Shown here: positions 26,452 through 35,620 of the stretch, in pieces | Numbering within the stretch: position 1 is the first letter of the stretch | How the letters are laid out: each line of letters starts with the position of its first letter | NCBI GenBank assembly: GCA_022241605.1 | Contig: JAKOMQ010000016.1 | Coordinates: forward strand, 1-64,000 | Source of the DNA: Aquimonas sp. | GTDB taxonomy: Bacteria; Pseudomonadota; Gammaproteobacteria; Xanthomonadales; Xanthomonadaceae | Direction: 5' to 3' | Length of the DNA stretch: 64,000 nt | The notes under the pieces: model-generated | Seen by the model: only the letters and a program-made list of their open reading frames with translations | The model's database searches: none | What the model was told of the DNA's origin: nothing | Made by a program: the position numbers and the translations under genes

Positions 26452-27783
26452 ATGACAGAGGTGAGCGCGGATGGCCACGCAGCTGCGAACCCGGTGTCGT
26501 TTCCCGAGGCGCTGCGCCTGTGGTGGCGCATCGGCCTGTTGAGCTTCGGTGGCCCCGCCGGCCAGATCGCGCTGATGCACCGGCTGCTGGTGGAGGAGAA
26601 GCGCTGGATCGACGAGGCGAGGTTCCTGCACGCGCTCAACTACTGCATGTTGCTGCCGGGTCCCGAGGCGCAGCAGCTCGCCACCTACATCGGCTGGCTC
26701 CTGCACGGCGTGCGCGGTGGCCTGGTGGCGGGGCTGCTGTTCATCCTGCCCGGGGCGCTGGCGATCTTCGCGCTCAGTTTCATCTACGTGCTACTAGGCC
26801 AGGTCGCGGTGGTGGAGGGGCTGTTCTTCGGGCTCAAGGCCGCCGTGCTGGCGCTTGTGCTGCAGGCCCTGCTGCGGCTCGCTCAGCGCACCCTGCATGG
26901 CGCGCTTGCGCTGGGCACGGCGGCGGCGTCCTTCCTGGCCTTGGTCGTGCTGGACGCGCCGTTTCCGCTGGTGGTGCTGTCGGCGGCGGCACTCGGCCTG
27001 CTGACCAGCGGGCGCTGGGCGCCCGCTGCGCACGGCAGCGAGACGGCCGTGCTGCCGGACCCCAAGCGTCCGGGCACCCTGCGCGCGGCGGTGAGCTGTG
27101 TGCTGCTGTGGCTGGGCACCGTGGCGGGGCTGCTGTGGCTGCTCGGCGGCGGCCATGTTTTCACCCAGATCGCGGTGTTCTTCTCGCAGATGGCCCTGAT
27201 CAGTTTTGGCGGCGCCTATGCCGTGCTGGCCTGGGTCGCGCAGCAGGGCGTCGAGGGCTATGGCTGGCTGCAGCCCGGCGAGATGCTGGATGGGCTTGGC
27301 TTGGCCGAAACCACACCCGGCCCCCTGATCCTGGTCACCCAGTTCGTGGGCTTCCTGGCAGGCCTTCGCGGTGAGACGGGTTTGCCGCCGCTGCTGGCCG
27401 CGGCCTTGGCCGGCGCGCTGACCACCTGGGTGACGTTCCTGCCCAGCTTCGTCTGGATCTTCGCCGGCGCTCCCTACATCGAGCGCCTGCGTGGCCAGAC
27501 GCGGCTTGCGTCCGCGCTGTCGGCGATCACCGCCGCGGTGGTCGGCGTGATCGCCAGCCTTGCGCTGTGGTTCGCATTCAACTCGCTGTTCGCCGAGCGC
27601 GTCCGGGTCGAGGCCGGGCCGATCGAACTGCTGCTGCCGGTTGCCAGCAGCCTGCAGCCGCTGGCTGCCGCGGTGGCAGCTATTGCCGTGCTGCTGGTGT
27701 TCCGCATGAAGCTTGGCGTGTTCCCCTTGCTGGGTTTCTGCGCCGGTCTTGGCATCCTGCTGCGGCTGCTCGGTTGGGTTTGA
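26452..27783 (+). CDS. chrA: chromate transporter ChrA
   Basis: A 443-residue bidomain CHR protein. Each half starts with the family motif: FGGPAGQIALMH near residue 38 and SFGGAYAVLAWVAQQ near residue 248, and each contains a PGP motif (LLPGPEAQQLA; TTPGPLILVTQFVGF). It effluxes chromate across the inner membrane; some relatives move sulfate. GAGGAG precedes ATG 26452. No regulator of the ChrB type is nearby. Confidence 0.92.
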   Translation: MTEVSADGHAAANPVSFPEALRLWWRIGLLSFGGPAGQIALMHRLLVEEKRWIDEARFLHALNYCMLLPGPEAQQLATYIGWLLHGVRGGLVAGLLFILPGALAIFALSFIYVLLGQVAVVEGLFFGLKAAVLALVLQALLRLAQRTLHGALALGTAAASFLALVVLDAPFPLVVLSAAALGLLTSGRWAPAAHGSETAVLPDPKRPGTLRAAVSCVLLWLGTVAGLLWLLGGGHVFTQIAVFFSQMALISFGGAYAVLAWVAQQGVEGYGWLQPGEMLDGLGLAETTPGPLILVTQFVGFLAGLRGETGLPPLLAAALAGALTTWVTFLPSFVWIFAGAPYIERLRGQTRLASALSAITAAVVGVIASLALWFAFNSLFAERVRVEAGPIELLLPVASSLQPLAAAVAAIAVLLVFRMKLGVFPLLGFCAGLGILLRLLGWV

Positions 27784-27839
27784 GGCGAAAAAGCTCGATC
27801 CGCCTAGCGCCACGAGCCCCGGGCAGCCCTGGCACTGTT

Positions 27840-27875
27840 GCGCAGCAGGCGGACGGTTTTTTCACATGCGCTCAG
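27840..27875 (-). repeat. dispersed repeat family, truncated copy D
   Basis: Thirty-six bases that, read on the minus strand (CTGAGCGCATGTGAAAAAAC, then CGTCCGCCTGCTGCGC), match the left end of the 180-195 bp repeat family. The rest of the element is absent. Confidence 0.6.
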
Positions 27876-27897
27876 GGGGCCTGCTCGAAGCGGTCTC

Positions 27898-29967
27898 TCA
27901 AAAGCGCAGCTGCCAGCCAATCTGCAGGCTGCGTCCGGGTTCGTTGACCTGGATGGGCTCCGGGTTGAAGGGGTCCTGGTTGCTGCGATTGAGATGCTCG
28001 GCATAGGCACGGTCAAACACGTTGTCGATACCGAGCCGCAGCCTGTGGGCGCCGCGCTCCAGGCTCCAACCCACGTCCAGAACCGCCCAGCCGGGAGTTG
28101 CGCGCGCGTCCAGCCCGCTGCCGGTCGCTGCGCTGTCATCCACCCGCGACTGGCGGTCGGCGCCGCGTAGCCGCAGACTGAATTCGCCGAGCGATGTCGT
28201 TCGGCGCATGCCCAGGGCAAACGACAGCGGCGCGATCTGGGCGAGTGCGCGGTTGTCGCTGCGGTTCTTGCCGCGCACATGGTCGATTTGCGCCTCAATA
28301 CGGAGACCGTTGGAGAGAATCCACTCCGCCTCGAACTCCACGCCGCGCAGATCGGCCTGCACATTGCGGTAGACGGTGGCGCGATCGGACAGCAGCACGC
28401 CCTCCTGACCCCTTGCACGGTCGCGCAGGATGTAGTCGTCGACGCGGCCCAGATAAGCGACCACGCTGTAGCGCGTCGCGGCGGTGTTCCAGACCAGGCC
28501 TGCATCGAACTGGTGGTGGACCTCGTTGGCGAGTGCGGGGTTGCCGATCCATCGCATCGCGTCCATGCCGCTGGTCGAGGCGATGTAGCGTTCGGTGCTG
28601 TCTGCGGCGCGCACCGAGCGGCTCAGGCCGGAAAACACCCTGAGCCTTTCGTCCAGCGCGTGGTCGATGCGCACGAGCAGGCCAAGCCCATCGTCCTTGA
28701 AGCGTGTTTCTGCGCTGCCGTAGTAGGCGCGATAGAACTCGACGGGTGCGGCGACAGCCACGCTGACCTGCTCGCGCGCGCGCAGCGCATCGGCGTCGAA
28801 TCGGTCGAGCCGCAGTCCTGCGGTCAGATTGCTTGCAGATGTCAGCGGGCCGCTGGCCTCGACGAACAGGCCGCGACGCTTCAGCTCGGCCTGCGGCCAG
28901 AGCAGGGCGTTGCGCATGCCGAGGCGGGTCGCGCTGGTGCCGGCCGAGCGGATCGCCAACCGATTCAGTGCTGCCTGCTGCAGCCCGAGTTCAAGGCTCC
29001 AGCCGGACAGTTCGAACTCGGCGACCAGTTCCAGCCCGCGGGACTCGGCGCTGGCAGGAACGCGCATGAACATTCCGGACTGCGGTCGCAGCGAGAAGTT
29101 GTCCATCACATGGTCGACCTCGGCCGACCACGCGTTGGCGCGGAGCTCTACCCCGCCCAGCTGGGCCGCGTGGGCCAGCTTCCACGCTTTCAGTTGGTCC
29201 TTGGGGGCATCCATGCCCGCGCCGGCGTAGAGCACATCGCGGGCGTCGCTGTGGTCCAGTGTCAGCTCGCTGCGCTGGGCCTCACCCCAGTCGAAGCCCA
29301 GCAGCAGGCTTGCGGTGTCGCGTTTGAAGGAGGATCGCACCTCCGCGCTGTTGCCGTCTTCGTAGCTGGCACGGTCCTCTCGGCTTGCCAGTAGACGCCA
29401 GGCCAGTGTTTCGCCGCGGGCGGCAAGGTCCGCAGCCGCCTGCCACATCGCTCCGTTGTCCCCCGCGTCCAGCGTGACCCGGCCCTGGAGGCCTTCGCTC
29501 TGCCCGGGCAGCCCGCGCTCGATCAGGATCGCGCCGCCGCTGCCGCCGGGGCCGTTCCGCAGGGTCTGTACGCCCTTGTGGACCACCACCCGGTCAATCG
29601 AGGAGGGTTGGGCGAATGCGGTTGGAGGATCCATCCGGTTCGGGCAGGCTCCGTGCAGCTCCATGCCGTCCAGCCGCACGTTGATCTGGCCCTGCGACTG
29701 ACCGCGGATGGAAGGCTCCAGGCCGTGCCCTCCCATGCGCGCGGCGGCCACCCCGCTGATGCCGCGCAGCACCTCGGCGAGGTCGGCCGCTGCTCCCTCG
29801 CTGAGTGACTCGCGATTCAGTGCGGCCTCGCCCGGCGCCGGTGGCGCTTCGCCCAGCACCACGATGTTGGGCAGGCGCGCGCGAGTGTCGCCCTCGGCGG
29901 CGGTCGCGCTGTGGGTCATCAGGCTGAGGCTGATCAGAAGGGCGAGCTTGGGGGAGCCTGCGTGCAT
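27898..29967 (-). CDS. TonB-dependent copper receptor (OprC/NosA type)
   Basis: A 689-residue outer-membrane receptor with signal peptide, plug and beta-barrel ending in an aromatic C-terminus (WQLRF). The plug holds CPNRMDPPTAF: Cys108 and Met112 form the CxxxM copper motif known from OprC, and His286-x-Met288 (DHVM) matches its second HxM motif. This supports copper binding and import. ATG 29967 is chosen because it gives a clean signal peptide; an upstream in-frame GTG at 29994 is possible. Divergent from the DUF4010 gene. Confidence 0.9.
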   Translation of the reverse strand: MHAGSPKLALLISLSLMTHSATAAEGDTRARLPNIVVLGEAPPAPGEAALNRESLSEGAAADLAEVLRGISGVAAARMGGHGLEPSIRGQSQGQINVRLDGMELHGACPNRMDPPTAFAQPSSIDRVVVHKGVQTLRNGPGGSGGAILIERGLPGQSEGLQGRVTLDAGDNGAMWQAAADLAARGETLAWRLLASREDRASYEDGNSAEVRSSFKRDTASLLLGFDWGEAQRSELTLDHSDARDVLYAGAGMDAPKDQLKAWKLAHAAQLGGVELRANAWSAEVDHVMDNFSLRPQSGMFMRVPASAESRGLELVAEFELSGWSLELGLQQAALNRLAIRSAGTSATRLGMRNALLWPQAELKRRGLFVEASGPLTSASNLTAGLRLDRFDADALRAREQVSVAVAAPVEFYRAYYGSAETRFKDDGLGLLVRIDHALDERLRVFSGLSRSVRAADSTERYIASTSGMDAMRWIGNPALANEVHHQFDAGLVWNTAATRYSVVAYLGRVDDYILRDRARGQEGVLLSDRATVYRNVQADLRGVEFEAEWILSNGLRIEAQIDHVRGKNRSDNRALAQIAPLSFALGMRRTTSLGEFSLRLRGADRQSRVDDSAATGSGLDARATPGWAVLDVGWSLERGAHRLRLGIDNVFDRAYAEHLNRSNQDPFNPEPIQVNEPGRSLQIGWQLRF

Positions 29968-30138
29968 GGGAATCCGGACGTTGACGACGCCCACTAGGAT
30001 CCGACGTCCTGCCCGGCCTGGGGAGTGACCGAATGTCGCACCTCCACATTGGACGAGCGCGGCGCCGCCGCTGCGTGCGCTGGGCCGCGCGCAGCGCCGG
30101 CGCTAAAGTGATCGAGCCCACCGCCTCGCACACACCCC

Positions 30139-31377
30139 ATGCTCAGCCTGTTGCCCGGAGAGTACTCGCCTTATGTCAGCGCGCTTGGACTCGGCCTGCT
30201 GATTGGGATCGTTCGCGAGCGCCAGCGCAACAGCCAGCAGAGGACCTCGGCCGGCATGCGCACGCACACGATGGCTGCGCTGGCCGGTGCGGTCGGCTGG
30301 CAGCTGGGTCTGCCGGTGTTCGCGATCACCCTGGCCGCAGTCGCCCTGCTGGCTTTCGGCAACTATCGCCAGGGCCCGGCGACCCCGCTCGGTCTCTCCG
30401 GCGGAGTCACCCTCGTGTTGACCACCCTGCTGGGTGGTCTCGCCCAGCCTGAGCCGGTGCTGGCCGCTGCGCTGGCGGTGCTGGTGGCTCTGCTGCTGCA
30501 GTCGCGCGCGGCCTTGCACCGCTTCAGCAGGGAACTGATCAGCGAGGCCGAAGTGCGCGATGGCCTGCTGTTGCTGGCGGCGGTGGTGCTGGTGCTGCCG
30601 CTGCTGCCGGACGCGCCGGTCGGCCCCTACGGCGTGCTGAATCCGGCCAAGCTCTGGCAGCTGGTGGTGCTCGTGATGGCGATCAGCGCGGCGGGCCATG
30701 TTGCGCTGCGGCTGGTCGGCAGCCGCTTCGGCCTGCCCCTGGCCGGTTTTTTCGCCGGCTTCGTCAGCAGCACCGCAGCCATTGCCGGCTTTGGCCAGCG
30801 CCTGCGCGAGCAGCCGGCCACGCGGCGCTCTTGCGTAGCCGCGGCGCAGGCGGCGGCGCTGGCCTCGCTGCTGCTTGCGCTGCCGGTGCTTGGCACCGTG
30901 TCCAGCCGCTATCTGCAGCTGGTGCTGCCGCAGCTGCTGGCCTTCGGCGCCGTGCTGGCGGTCGCCGTGCTGCTGGGCCTACGCGCCAACGGCGCCAAAC
31001 CAGAGACAGAACTGCCGACCGCAGCGTCGCGGATGTTCAGGCTCAGCCACGCACTGGTGTTCGCCCTGCTGATCGCGGGCGTGCTGTTGCTCTCGGCCTT
31101 CCTGCAGGAGCGGTTCGGGCAGGGTGGAGCCCTGCTGACCTCGGCAATCGCGGCCCTGATTGAACTGCACGCTGCGATGGCATCGATCGCCCAGTTTGGG
31201 GCCAGCGGCGCGCTGGAAGAGGGCTTGGCCAAGTGGGCGCTGCAGGCAGTTCTGCTCTCCAGCGTGCTGGCGCGCTCGGTGGTTGCCTTCACTGCTGGCG
31301 GCCGGGCTTACGGCTTGCGCGTAGGCGGCGTGCTGGGTCTGGCATGGCTGGCGTCCGCGCTGGCGGTGGCGCTTTAG
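30139..31377 (+). CDS. MgtC/SapB-like DUF4010 membrane protein
   Basis: A 412-residue protein with about twelve helices. The N-terminal part (LGLGLLIGIVRERQ, then GMRTHTMAALAGAVGWQLG) matches the MgtC/SapB domain, and the C-terminal part matches DUF4010 (FFAGFVSSTAAIAGFG). The role of these proteins is not established; a transport or membrane-energetics function is assumed. It is read divergently from the copper receptor and followed 50 bases later by regB. Confidence 0.8.
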   Translation: MLSLLPGEYSPYVSALGLGLLIGIVRERQRNSQQRTSAGMRTHTMAALAGAVGWQLGLPVFAITLAAVALLAFGNYRQGPATPLGLSGGVTLVLTTLLGGLAQPEPVLAAALAVLVALLLQSRAALHRFSRELISEAEVRDGLLLLAAVVLVLPLLPDAPVGPYGVLNPAKLWQLVVLVMAISAAGHVALRLVGSRFGLPLAGFFAGFVSSTAAIAGFGQRLREQPATRRSCVAAAQAAALASLLLALPVLGTVSSRYLQLVLPQLLAFGAVLAVAVLLGLRANGAKPETELPTAASRMFRLSHALVFALLIAGVLLLSAFLQERFGQGGALLTSAIAALIELHAAMASIAQFGASGALEEGLAKWALQAVLLSSVLARSVVAFTAGGRAYGLRVGGVLGLAWLASALAVAL

Positions 31378-31427
31378 GGGACGAGGCGCACGTTGGGAGC
31401 GCGCGAAGCCATCGGCATAATCGGCGG

Positions 31428-32798
31428 ATGTCACTGACCCAGTCCCTCCCCGCGCCGTCCGATCCGCGCCTCAAGCTGCTGCGCTTGCTCTCGCTGTTGC
31501 GCTGGCTCGCGATCGTCGGCCAGAGCGCCGCCATCCTGGTAGCGCTGGAGTGGATGGGCCTGCCGTTCGCGCCGCTGCCGCTGTGGTCGGGTGTGCTGGT
31601 GCTGCTGGTCTTCAACGCCGGTGTAGCGCTCCTGCGCAGTCCTTCCGCAAGCGCGGCCGGCGTCTGGCTGGGCGTGCACCTTGGCGTCGATATCGCGGTG
31701 CTGACCTGGCTGCTGATCTGGAGCGGCGGTATCGCCAACCCCTTTGTTTCGCTGTACCTGATGCCGATCGCACTGGTCGCGGTGGCCATGTCCTGGCGCT
31801 GGGCGCTGGGCGTCGGGACGGCCTGCCTGTTCGCCTATGCTGCCGTTGCCGCGCTGGCGCTGGCGCTGCCTTTGGGCGGGGCCGGCGCGCATCCCGGGCA
31901 CGAGATCCCGATGTGCTCGGGGCTCAGCCTGCAGTCGCTGGACGGGGACCTGCAGGAGCGCGAGGAAGGAGTCCGCCTGCTGGATTTCGACCTGCACCTT
32001 TGGGGCATGGGGGTCAATTTCGTCATCAGCGCGCTGCTGTTCGTGCTGGCCCTCGGCACGCTGGCACGCACCCTTGGCGAGCGCGAGCGCGAGCTCTCCC
32101 GGCTCCGCGAACAGGCAGCGCGCAACGAGGGCATCGTCGCGCTGGGAGCGCATGCCGCAGCGCTGGCGCATGCGCTCAACACCCCGCTCGGCAGTATGCA
32201 GCTGATCCTCGACGACTTCGGCATCGGTACCGATCCCGCGGAGGCCGAGCAGGATCTGCGCGTGCTGCGTGATCTCGCCGGCGAATGCCGCGAACGCGTG
32301 CGCTCGCTGGTGGCGCATGCGCAGTCGATGGCGCCGACGGGGCTGCCGGCCAACGTCTTCATCGGCGAGGTGGTGGAGCGCTGGCGCCTGCTGCGGCCGG
32401 GCGTGAGCCTGCAGGTCGAGGGCTGCGCGCAGCCGCTGCCGGAGATCCGCGCCGAGCCGCTGCTGGAGCATCTGCTGCTGGCCCTGCTCAACAACGCCGC
32501 CGAGGCCTCGCAGGAGGCGGGTGAGCAGGCGGTCGAGCTGGAGTGTGGGGCCGATGCCGAGCTGCTGTGCCTACGCGTGCGCGATCGCGGCCCGGGGCTT
32601 GGGTCCGCGGCCGCGCAGCGTTTGCGCACACTGTTCGCCACCAGCAAGCCGCAGGGGCTTGGCCTCGGCCTTGCGCTGTCGCACGCGACGGTCGAGCTGT
32701 TCGGTGGCAGCCTGAACCTGCGCGCCCATCCGCAGGGCGGCAGCGAGGCCGAGGTTCGACTGCCGCTGCGCGCCCTGCAGTCCGAGCGCCCCGCATGA
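31428..32798 (+). CDS. regB: redox-sensing histidine kinase RegB/PrrB/ActS type
   Basis: 456 residues. Six membrane helices (to about residue 210) contain GGIANPF at 100-106, the ubiquinone-binding signature GGxxNPF of RegB. The phosphorylated His is His248 in ALAHALNTPLGS; the kinase domain has NNA (N box), DRGPGLG and GLGLGLALSH. RegB kinases sense quinone redox state and control respiratory genes. ATG 31428 gives the normal N-terminus. The regA gene follows after 13 bases. The aa3 oxidase locus about 18 kb upstream is a plausible target, by analogy. Confidence 0.9.
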   Translation: MSLTQSLPAPSDPRLKLLRLLSLLRWLAIVGQSAAILVALEWMGLPFAPLPLWSGVLVLLVFNAGVALLRSPSASAAGVWLGVHLGVDIAVLTWLLIWSGGIANPFVSLYLMPIALVAVAMSWRWALGVGTACLFAYAAVAALALALPLGGAGAHPGHEIPMCSGLSLQSLDGDLQEREEGVRLLDFDLHLWGMGVNFVISALLFVLALGTLARTLGERERELSRLREQAARNEGIVALGAHAAALAHALNTPLGSMQLILDDFGIGTDPAEAEQDLRVLRDLAGECRERVRSLVAHAQSMAPTGLPANVFIGEVVERWRLLRPGVSLQVEGCAQPLPEIRAEPLLEHLLLALLNNAAEASQEAGEQAVELECGADAELLCLRVRDRGPGLGSAAAQRLRTLFATSKPQGLGLGLALSHATVELFGGSLNLRAHPQGGSEAEVRLPLRALQSERPA

Positions 32799-32811
32799 AG
32801 AGGCCTGCCGC

Positions 32812-33345
32812 ATGAGCCGGGAAACCGTGCTGCTGGTCGAGGATGACGCCGTGTTCGGCCGCAGCCTGGCGCGCGCGCTGGAGCGGCGCGGCGTGGGCTG
32901 CACGTGGGTGGAGGATCCGGCGGCGGCGCGGCAGGCGCTGGCGCAGGGCCGCTTCGACTACGCCATCCTCGACCTCAAGCTGGGTGAGCACAGCGGCCTG
33001 CCGCTGGTGCCTGAACTGCATGCGCTCGCGCCGGAGTTGCGCATCTTGCTGCTCACCGGCTACGCCAGCGTGGCGACCGCGGTGGAGGCCATCAAGCGCG
33101 GCGCAATCGACTATCTGCCCAAGCCCGCCAGCGCCGACATGATCCTGCGCGCGCTGCGCGGCGACGCCGAGGACACAGCGCCGCTGCCGGAGCAGATGAC
33201 GCCGCTGTCGCGCATCGAGTGGGAACACATCCAGCAGGCCCTGCACGAGACCGGAGGCAATCTTTCGGCGGCCGCGCGGCTGCTGGGTATGCACCGCCGC
33301 AGTCTGCAGCGCAAGCTGGCCAAGAGGCCCGTCGCGGAGCCTTGA
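32812..33345 (+). CDS. regA: response regulator RegA/PrrA/ActR type
   Basis: 177 residues: receiver domain with acidic DD at residues 11-12, phosphorylated Asp54 (AILDLKLGEHSG), Thr in LLLTGYAS and Lys in YLPKPAS, then a Pro linker and a Fis-type helix-turn-helix (GGNLSAAARLLGMHRRSLQRKLAKRP) that is nearly invariant in RegA/ActR proteins. Activated by RegB phosphorylation to control redox-dependent genes. Next to regB in the same direction. Confidence 0.94.
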   Translation: MSRETVLLVEDDAVFGRSLARALERRGVGCTWVEDPAAARQALAQGRFDYAILDLKLGEHSGLPLVPELHALAPELRILLLTGYASVATAVEAIKRGAIDYLPKPASADMILRALRGDAEDTAPLPEQMTPLSRIEWEHIQQALHETGGNLSAAARLLGMHRRSLQRKLAKRPVAEP

Positions 33346-33511
33346 TACTGACGCGCGCCCAGGCTGGCGGCGCACCCGCAGCATCCTTGCAGAGCCAGTG
33401 TCAGGTCACCCGGTACTGCCCCTGCGCGGTCGACCTGCGACATTCGGTCGCATTGTCGGCACGGCGGGTTCTCAGCAGACTTCGGCGCCCCTGAGCCAGA
33501 CCGCATACGAC

Positions 33512-35620
33512 ATGCACGATCGAACCGCGCGACCGCACACTCTGGCGCTTGCCCTCGGCGCCTTGCTGGCCCCGGCCCTCGCCCATGCCGAGGCTTCAGC
33601 CGTCGAGCTGGACCGCGTCGAGGTGCGCGAGGCGCCCGAGCAGCCGCGCGCGCGCCCGGCGCGCTCGTCCTCGCGGCTTGATCTGCCGGTGGCGCAGCAG
33701 CCGTTCTCGGCCGATGTCATCGACCAGCAGGCGCTGCGCGCGCGCGGTGACACCCGGTTCATTGATGCGCTGGACATGGCGCCTGGCGTGGTGCCTGCCT
33801 ACAGCTTCGGTGTCATCAACATCAGCGGGCGCGGCTTCTCGGGCGTGTTCAACTCGCCGACCTTGTTCGACGGCATCCGCTATCCGGGTTGGCAGGTCAG
33901 CCCGCGGCTGACGCTCAACTATGCCCAGGTCGAGGTGCTGCGCGGCCCTGCTGCGCTCACCGCCGGCCAAGGCTCGGTGGCCGGCGCCATCAACCTGGTT
34001 CCGCGGCGCGCTGATGGTCGCAGTTCTACCGATGTCTTCCTCGGCCTGGGACGCTTCGGCACCACGACCGCGGCGGTCGGCAGCGGTGGCGCACTTGGCA
34101 GTGAGGCGCTGGCATGGCGGCTGGATGCAAGCCACCAGCAGTCGGCCGAGCGCGGCAGTTTCGGTTATGCCCGCGATACCAGCTTCGAGTTCCGCCACCT
34201 CAACGCCGAGCTGGCGGGACGGCCCACGGACAGCCTGCGCCTGAGCCTGTCCATGGAGCATTTCCGCGACGACGCCGAAGGCTACTTCGGTTCGCCGCTG
34301 ATCGAAGGTCGAGTCCTGCCGGCGCTGCGCGACGTCAACTACAACGTGGTGGACGACGCGATCGACATGGAGGTGGACTGGCTGCGTGCTCGCGCGGAAT
34401 GGGAGCCCAGCGATGCCTTCCGAGCATCGTTGGTGCTGTTCGGCAACCGCGAAGACCGTCTGTATCGCAATGCCGAAGTCTATGCGTTCGAACCAGTCAC
34501 GCGACAGCTGCGCCGTGGCGACTACCTCTTCATCACGCACGACCAGAAGCTGCGCGGCGCCGTCGCCGAAGCCAGCTGGACGCACAGCCTGTTCGGGCTG
34601 CCGCATCAGCTTGTGGTGGGAGCTCAGGCCGATCGCAACGATCACGATCGCAGCAGCGACAGCCCGTTCCGCTACAGCGACCGCGTGCCGCTGCAGCCGG
34701 AGGCGCGCGGTGTGTTCACCAGCCTTGACGTATTCGGGCCGCGCACCGCCACCGATATCCGCCAGCGCTCGCTGTTCGTGGAAAGCGCGCTGACGCTGTC
34801 GCCGCGCTGGCTGCTGGTCAGCGGGCTGCGCCACGACGGCACCGACGTCGAGTCGTTCAACGCCCTGAGCGGGGTCAGCTTTGGTCGCCGCTACAGTGCG
34901 CCCACCTATCGACTCGGCGCGGTGTTCGAGGCCAGCCCGCAGACGCGTTGGTACGCGTCCTACGCGACGTCGAGCGAGGCACCGGCCCAGATCACCACGC
35001 TTGGCTTGGGCAATGCCGACTTCGACCTCACTGACAGCCAGCAGCTTGAAGTGGGCATCAAGCATGGCGGCCCGATTGCGGACTGGACGCTTGCGCTGTA
35101 TGACCTGCGGCGCAGCAATCTGCTGAGCCGCGATCCGGACGATCCCAACAGGCTTCTGCAGGTCGGCGAGCAGGGCTCGCGCGGCATCGAAGCCAGCTTC
35201 GAGCTGCGGCTGGGTGAGCGCCTGCGCCTGCAGGGCAGCGCTGCGGCGCTGGACGCGCGGTTCCTGCGTTTTGACCAGCTGGTGGCCGGGCAGCTGGTGT
35301 CTTTTCGCGGAAACGATCCCGTGGCCGCGCCCGAGCGGGTCGGCACGCTGTGGGCGCACTGGCAGCTGCGAGAGGATTTCGATGTCGCCCTGGGCGCGCG
35401 CGGGGTTGGGCGCAGCGCGGCCAATATCGGCAACACGCTGTACGTGCCGGGCTATGGCACCCTCGACGCCTTGCTGCGCTATCGCAGTCGCTTCGGTCAG
35501 TTCAGCCTGCGCCTGCGCAATCTGGCCGACCGGACCTATGCCACGCGCCCCTATGGCAGCACCCAGTTCATGCTTGGAGAGCCTCGGTGGTACGAACTCA
35601 ACTGGCAGCACCGTTTCTAG
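33512..35620 (+). CDS. TonB-dependent siderophore-type receptor
   Basis: A 702-residue outer-membrane receptor. A signal peptide ends near AHAEA; the TonB-box/plug region follows (DLPVAQQPFSADVID, then VINISGRGFSG and VEVLRGPAALTAGQGSVAGAINLVPR), then a 22-strand barrel ending in Phe. Plug motifs fit the ferri-siderophore subfamily, but the cargo is not shown. ATG 33512 marks the signal peptide; the frame upstream is not supported. The last 34 bases overlap the next gene, coupling their translation. Confidence 0.88.
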   Translation: MHDRTARPHTLALALGALLAPALAHAEASAVELDRVEVREAPEQPRARPARSSSRLDLPVAQQPFSADVIDQQALRARGDTRFIDALDMAPGVVPAYSFGVINISGRGFSGVFNSPTLFDGIRYPGWQVSPRLTLNYAQVEVLRGPAALTAGQGSVAGAINLVPRRADGRSSTDVFLGLGRFGTTTAAVGSGGALGSEALAWRLDASHQQSAERGSFGYARDTSFEFRHLNAELAGRPTDSLRLSLSMEHFRDDAEGYFGSPLIEGRVLPALRDVNYNVVDDAIDMEVDWLRARAEWEPSDAFRASLVLFGNREDRLYRNAEVYAFEPVTRQLRRGDYLFITHDQKLRGAVAEASWTHSLFGLPHQLVVGAQADRNDHDRSSDSPFRYSDRVPLQPEARGVFTSLDVFGPRTATDIRQRSLFVESALTLSPRWLLVSGLRHDGTDVESFNALSGVSFGRRYSAPTYRLGAVFEASPQTRWYASYATSSEAPAQITTLGLGNADFDLTDSQQLEVGIKHGGPIADWTLALYDLRRSNLLSRDPDDPNRLLQVGEQGSRGIEASFELRLGERLRLQGSAAALDARFLRFDQLVAGQLVSFRGNDPVAAPERVGTLWAHWQLREDFDVALGARGVGRSAANIGNTLYVPGYGTLDALLRYRSRFGQFSLRLRNLADRTYATRPYGSTQFMLGEPRWYELNWQHRF

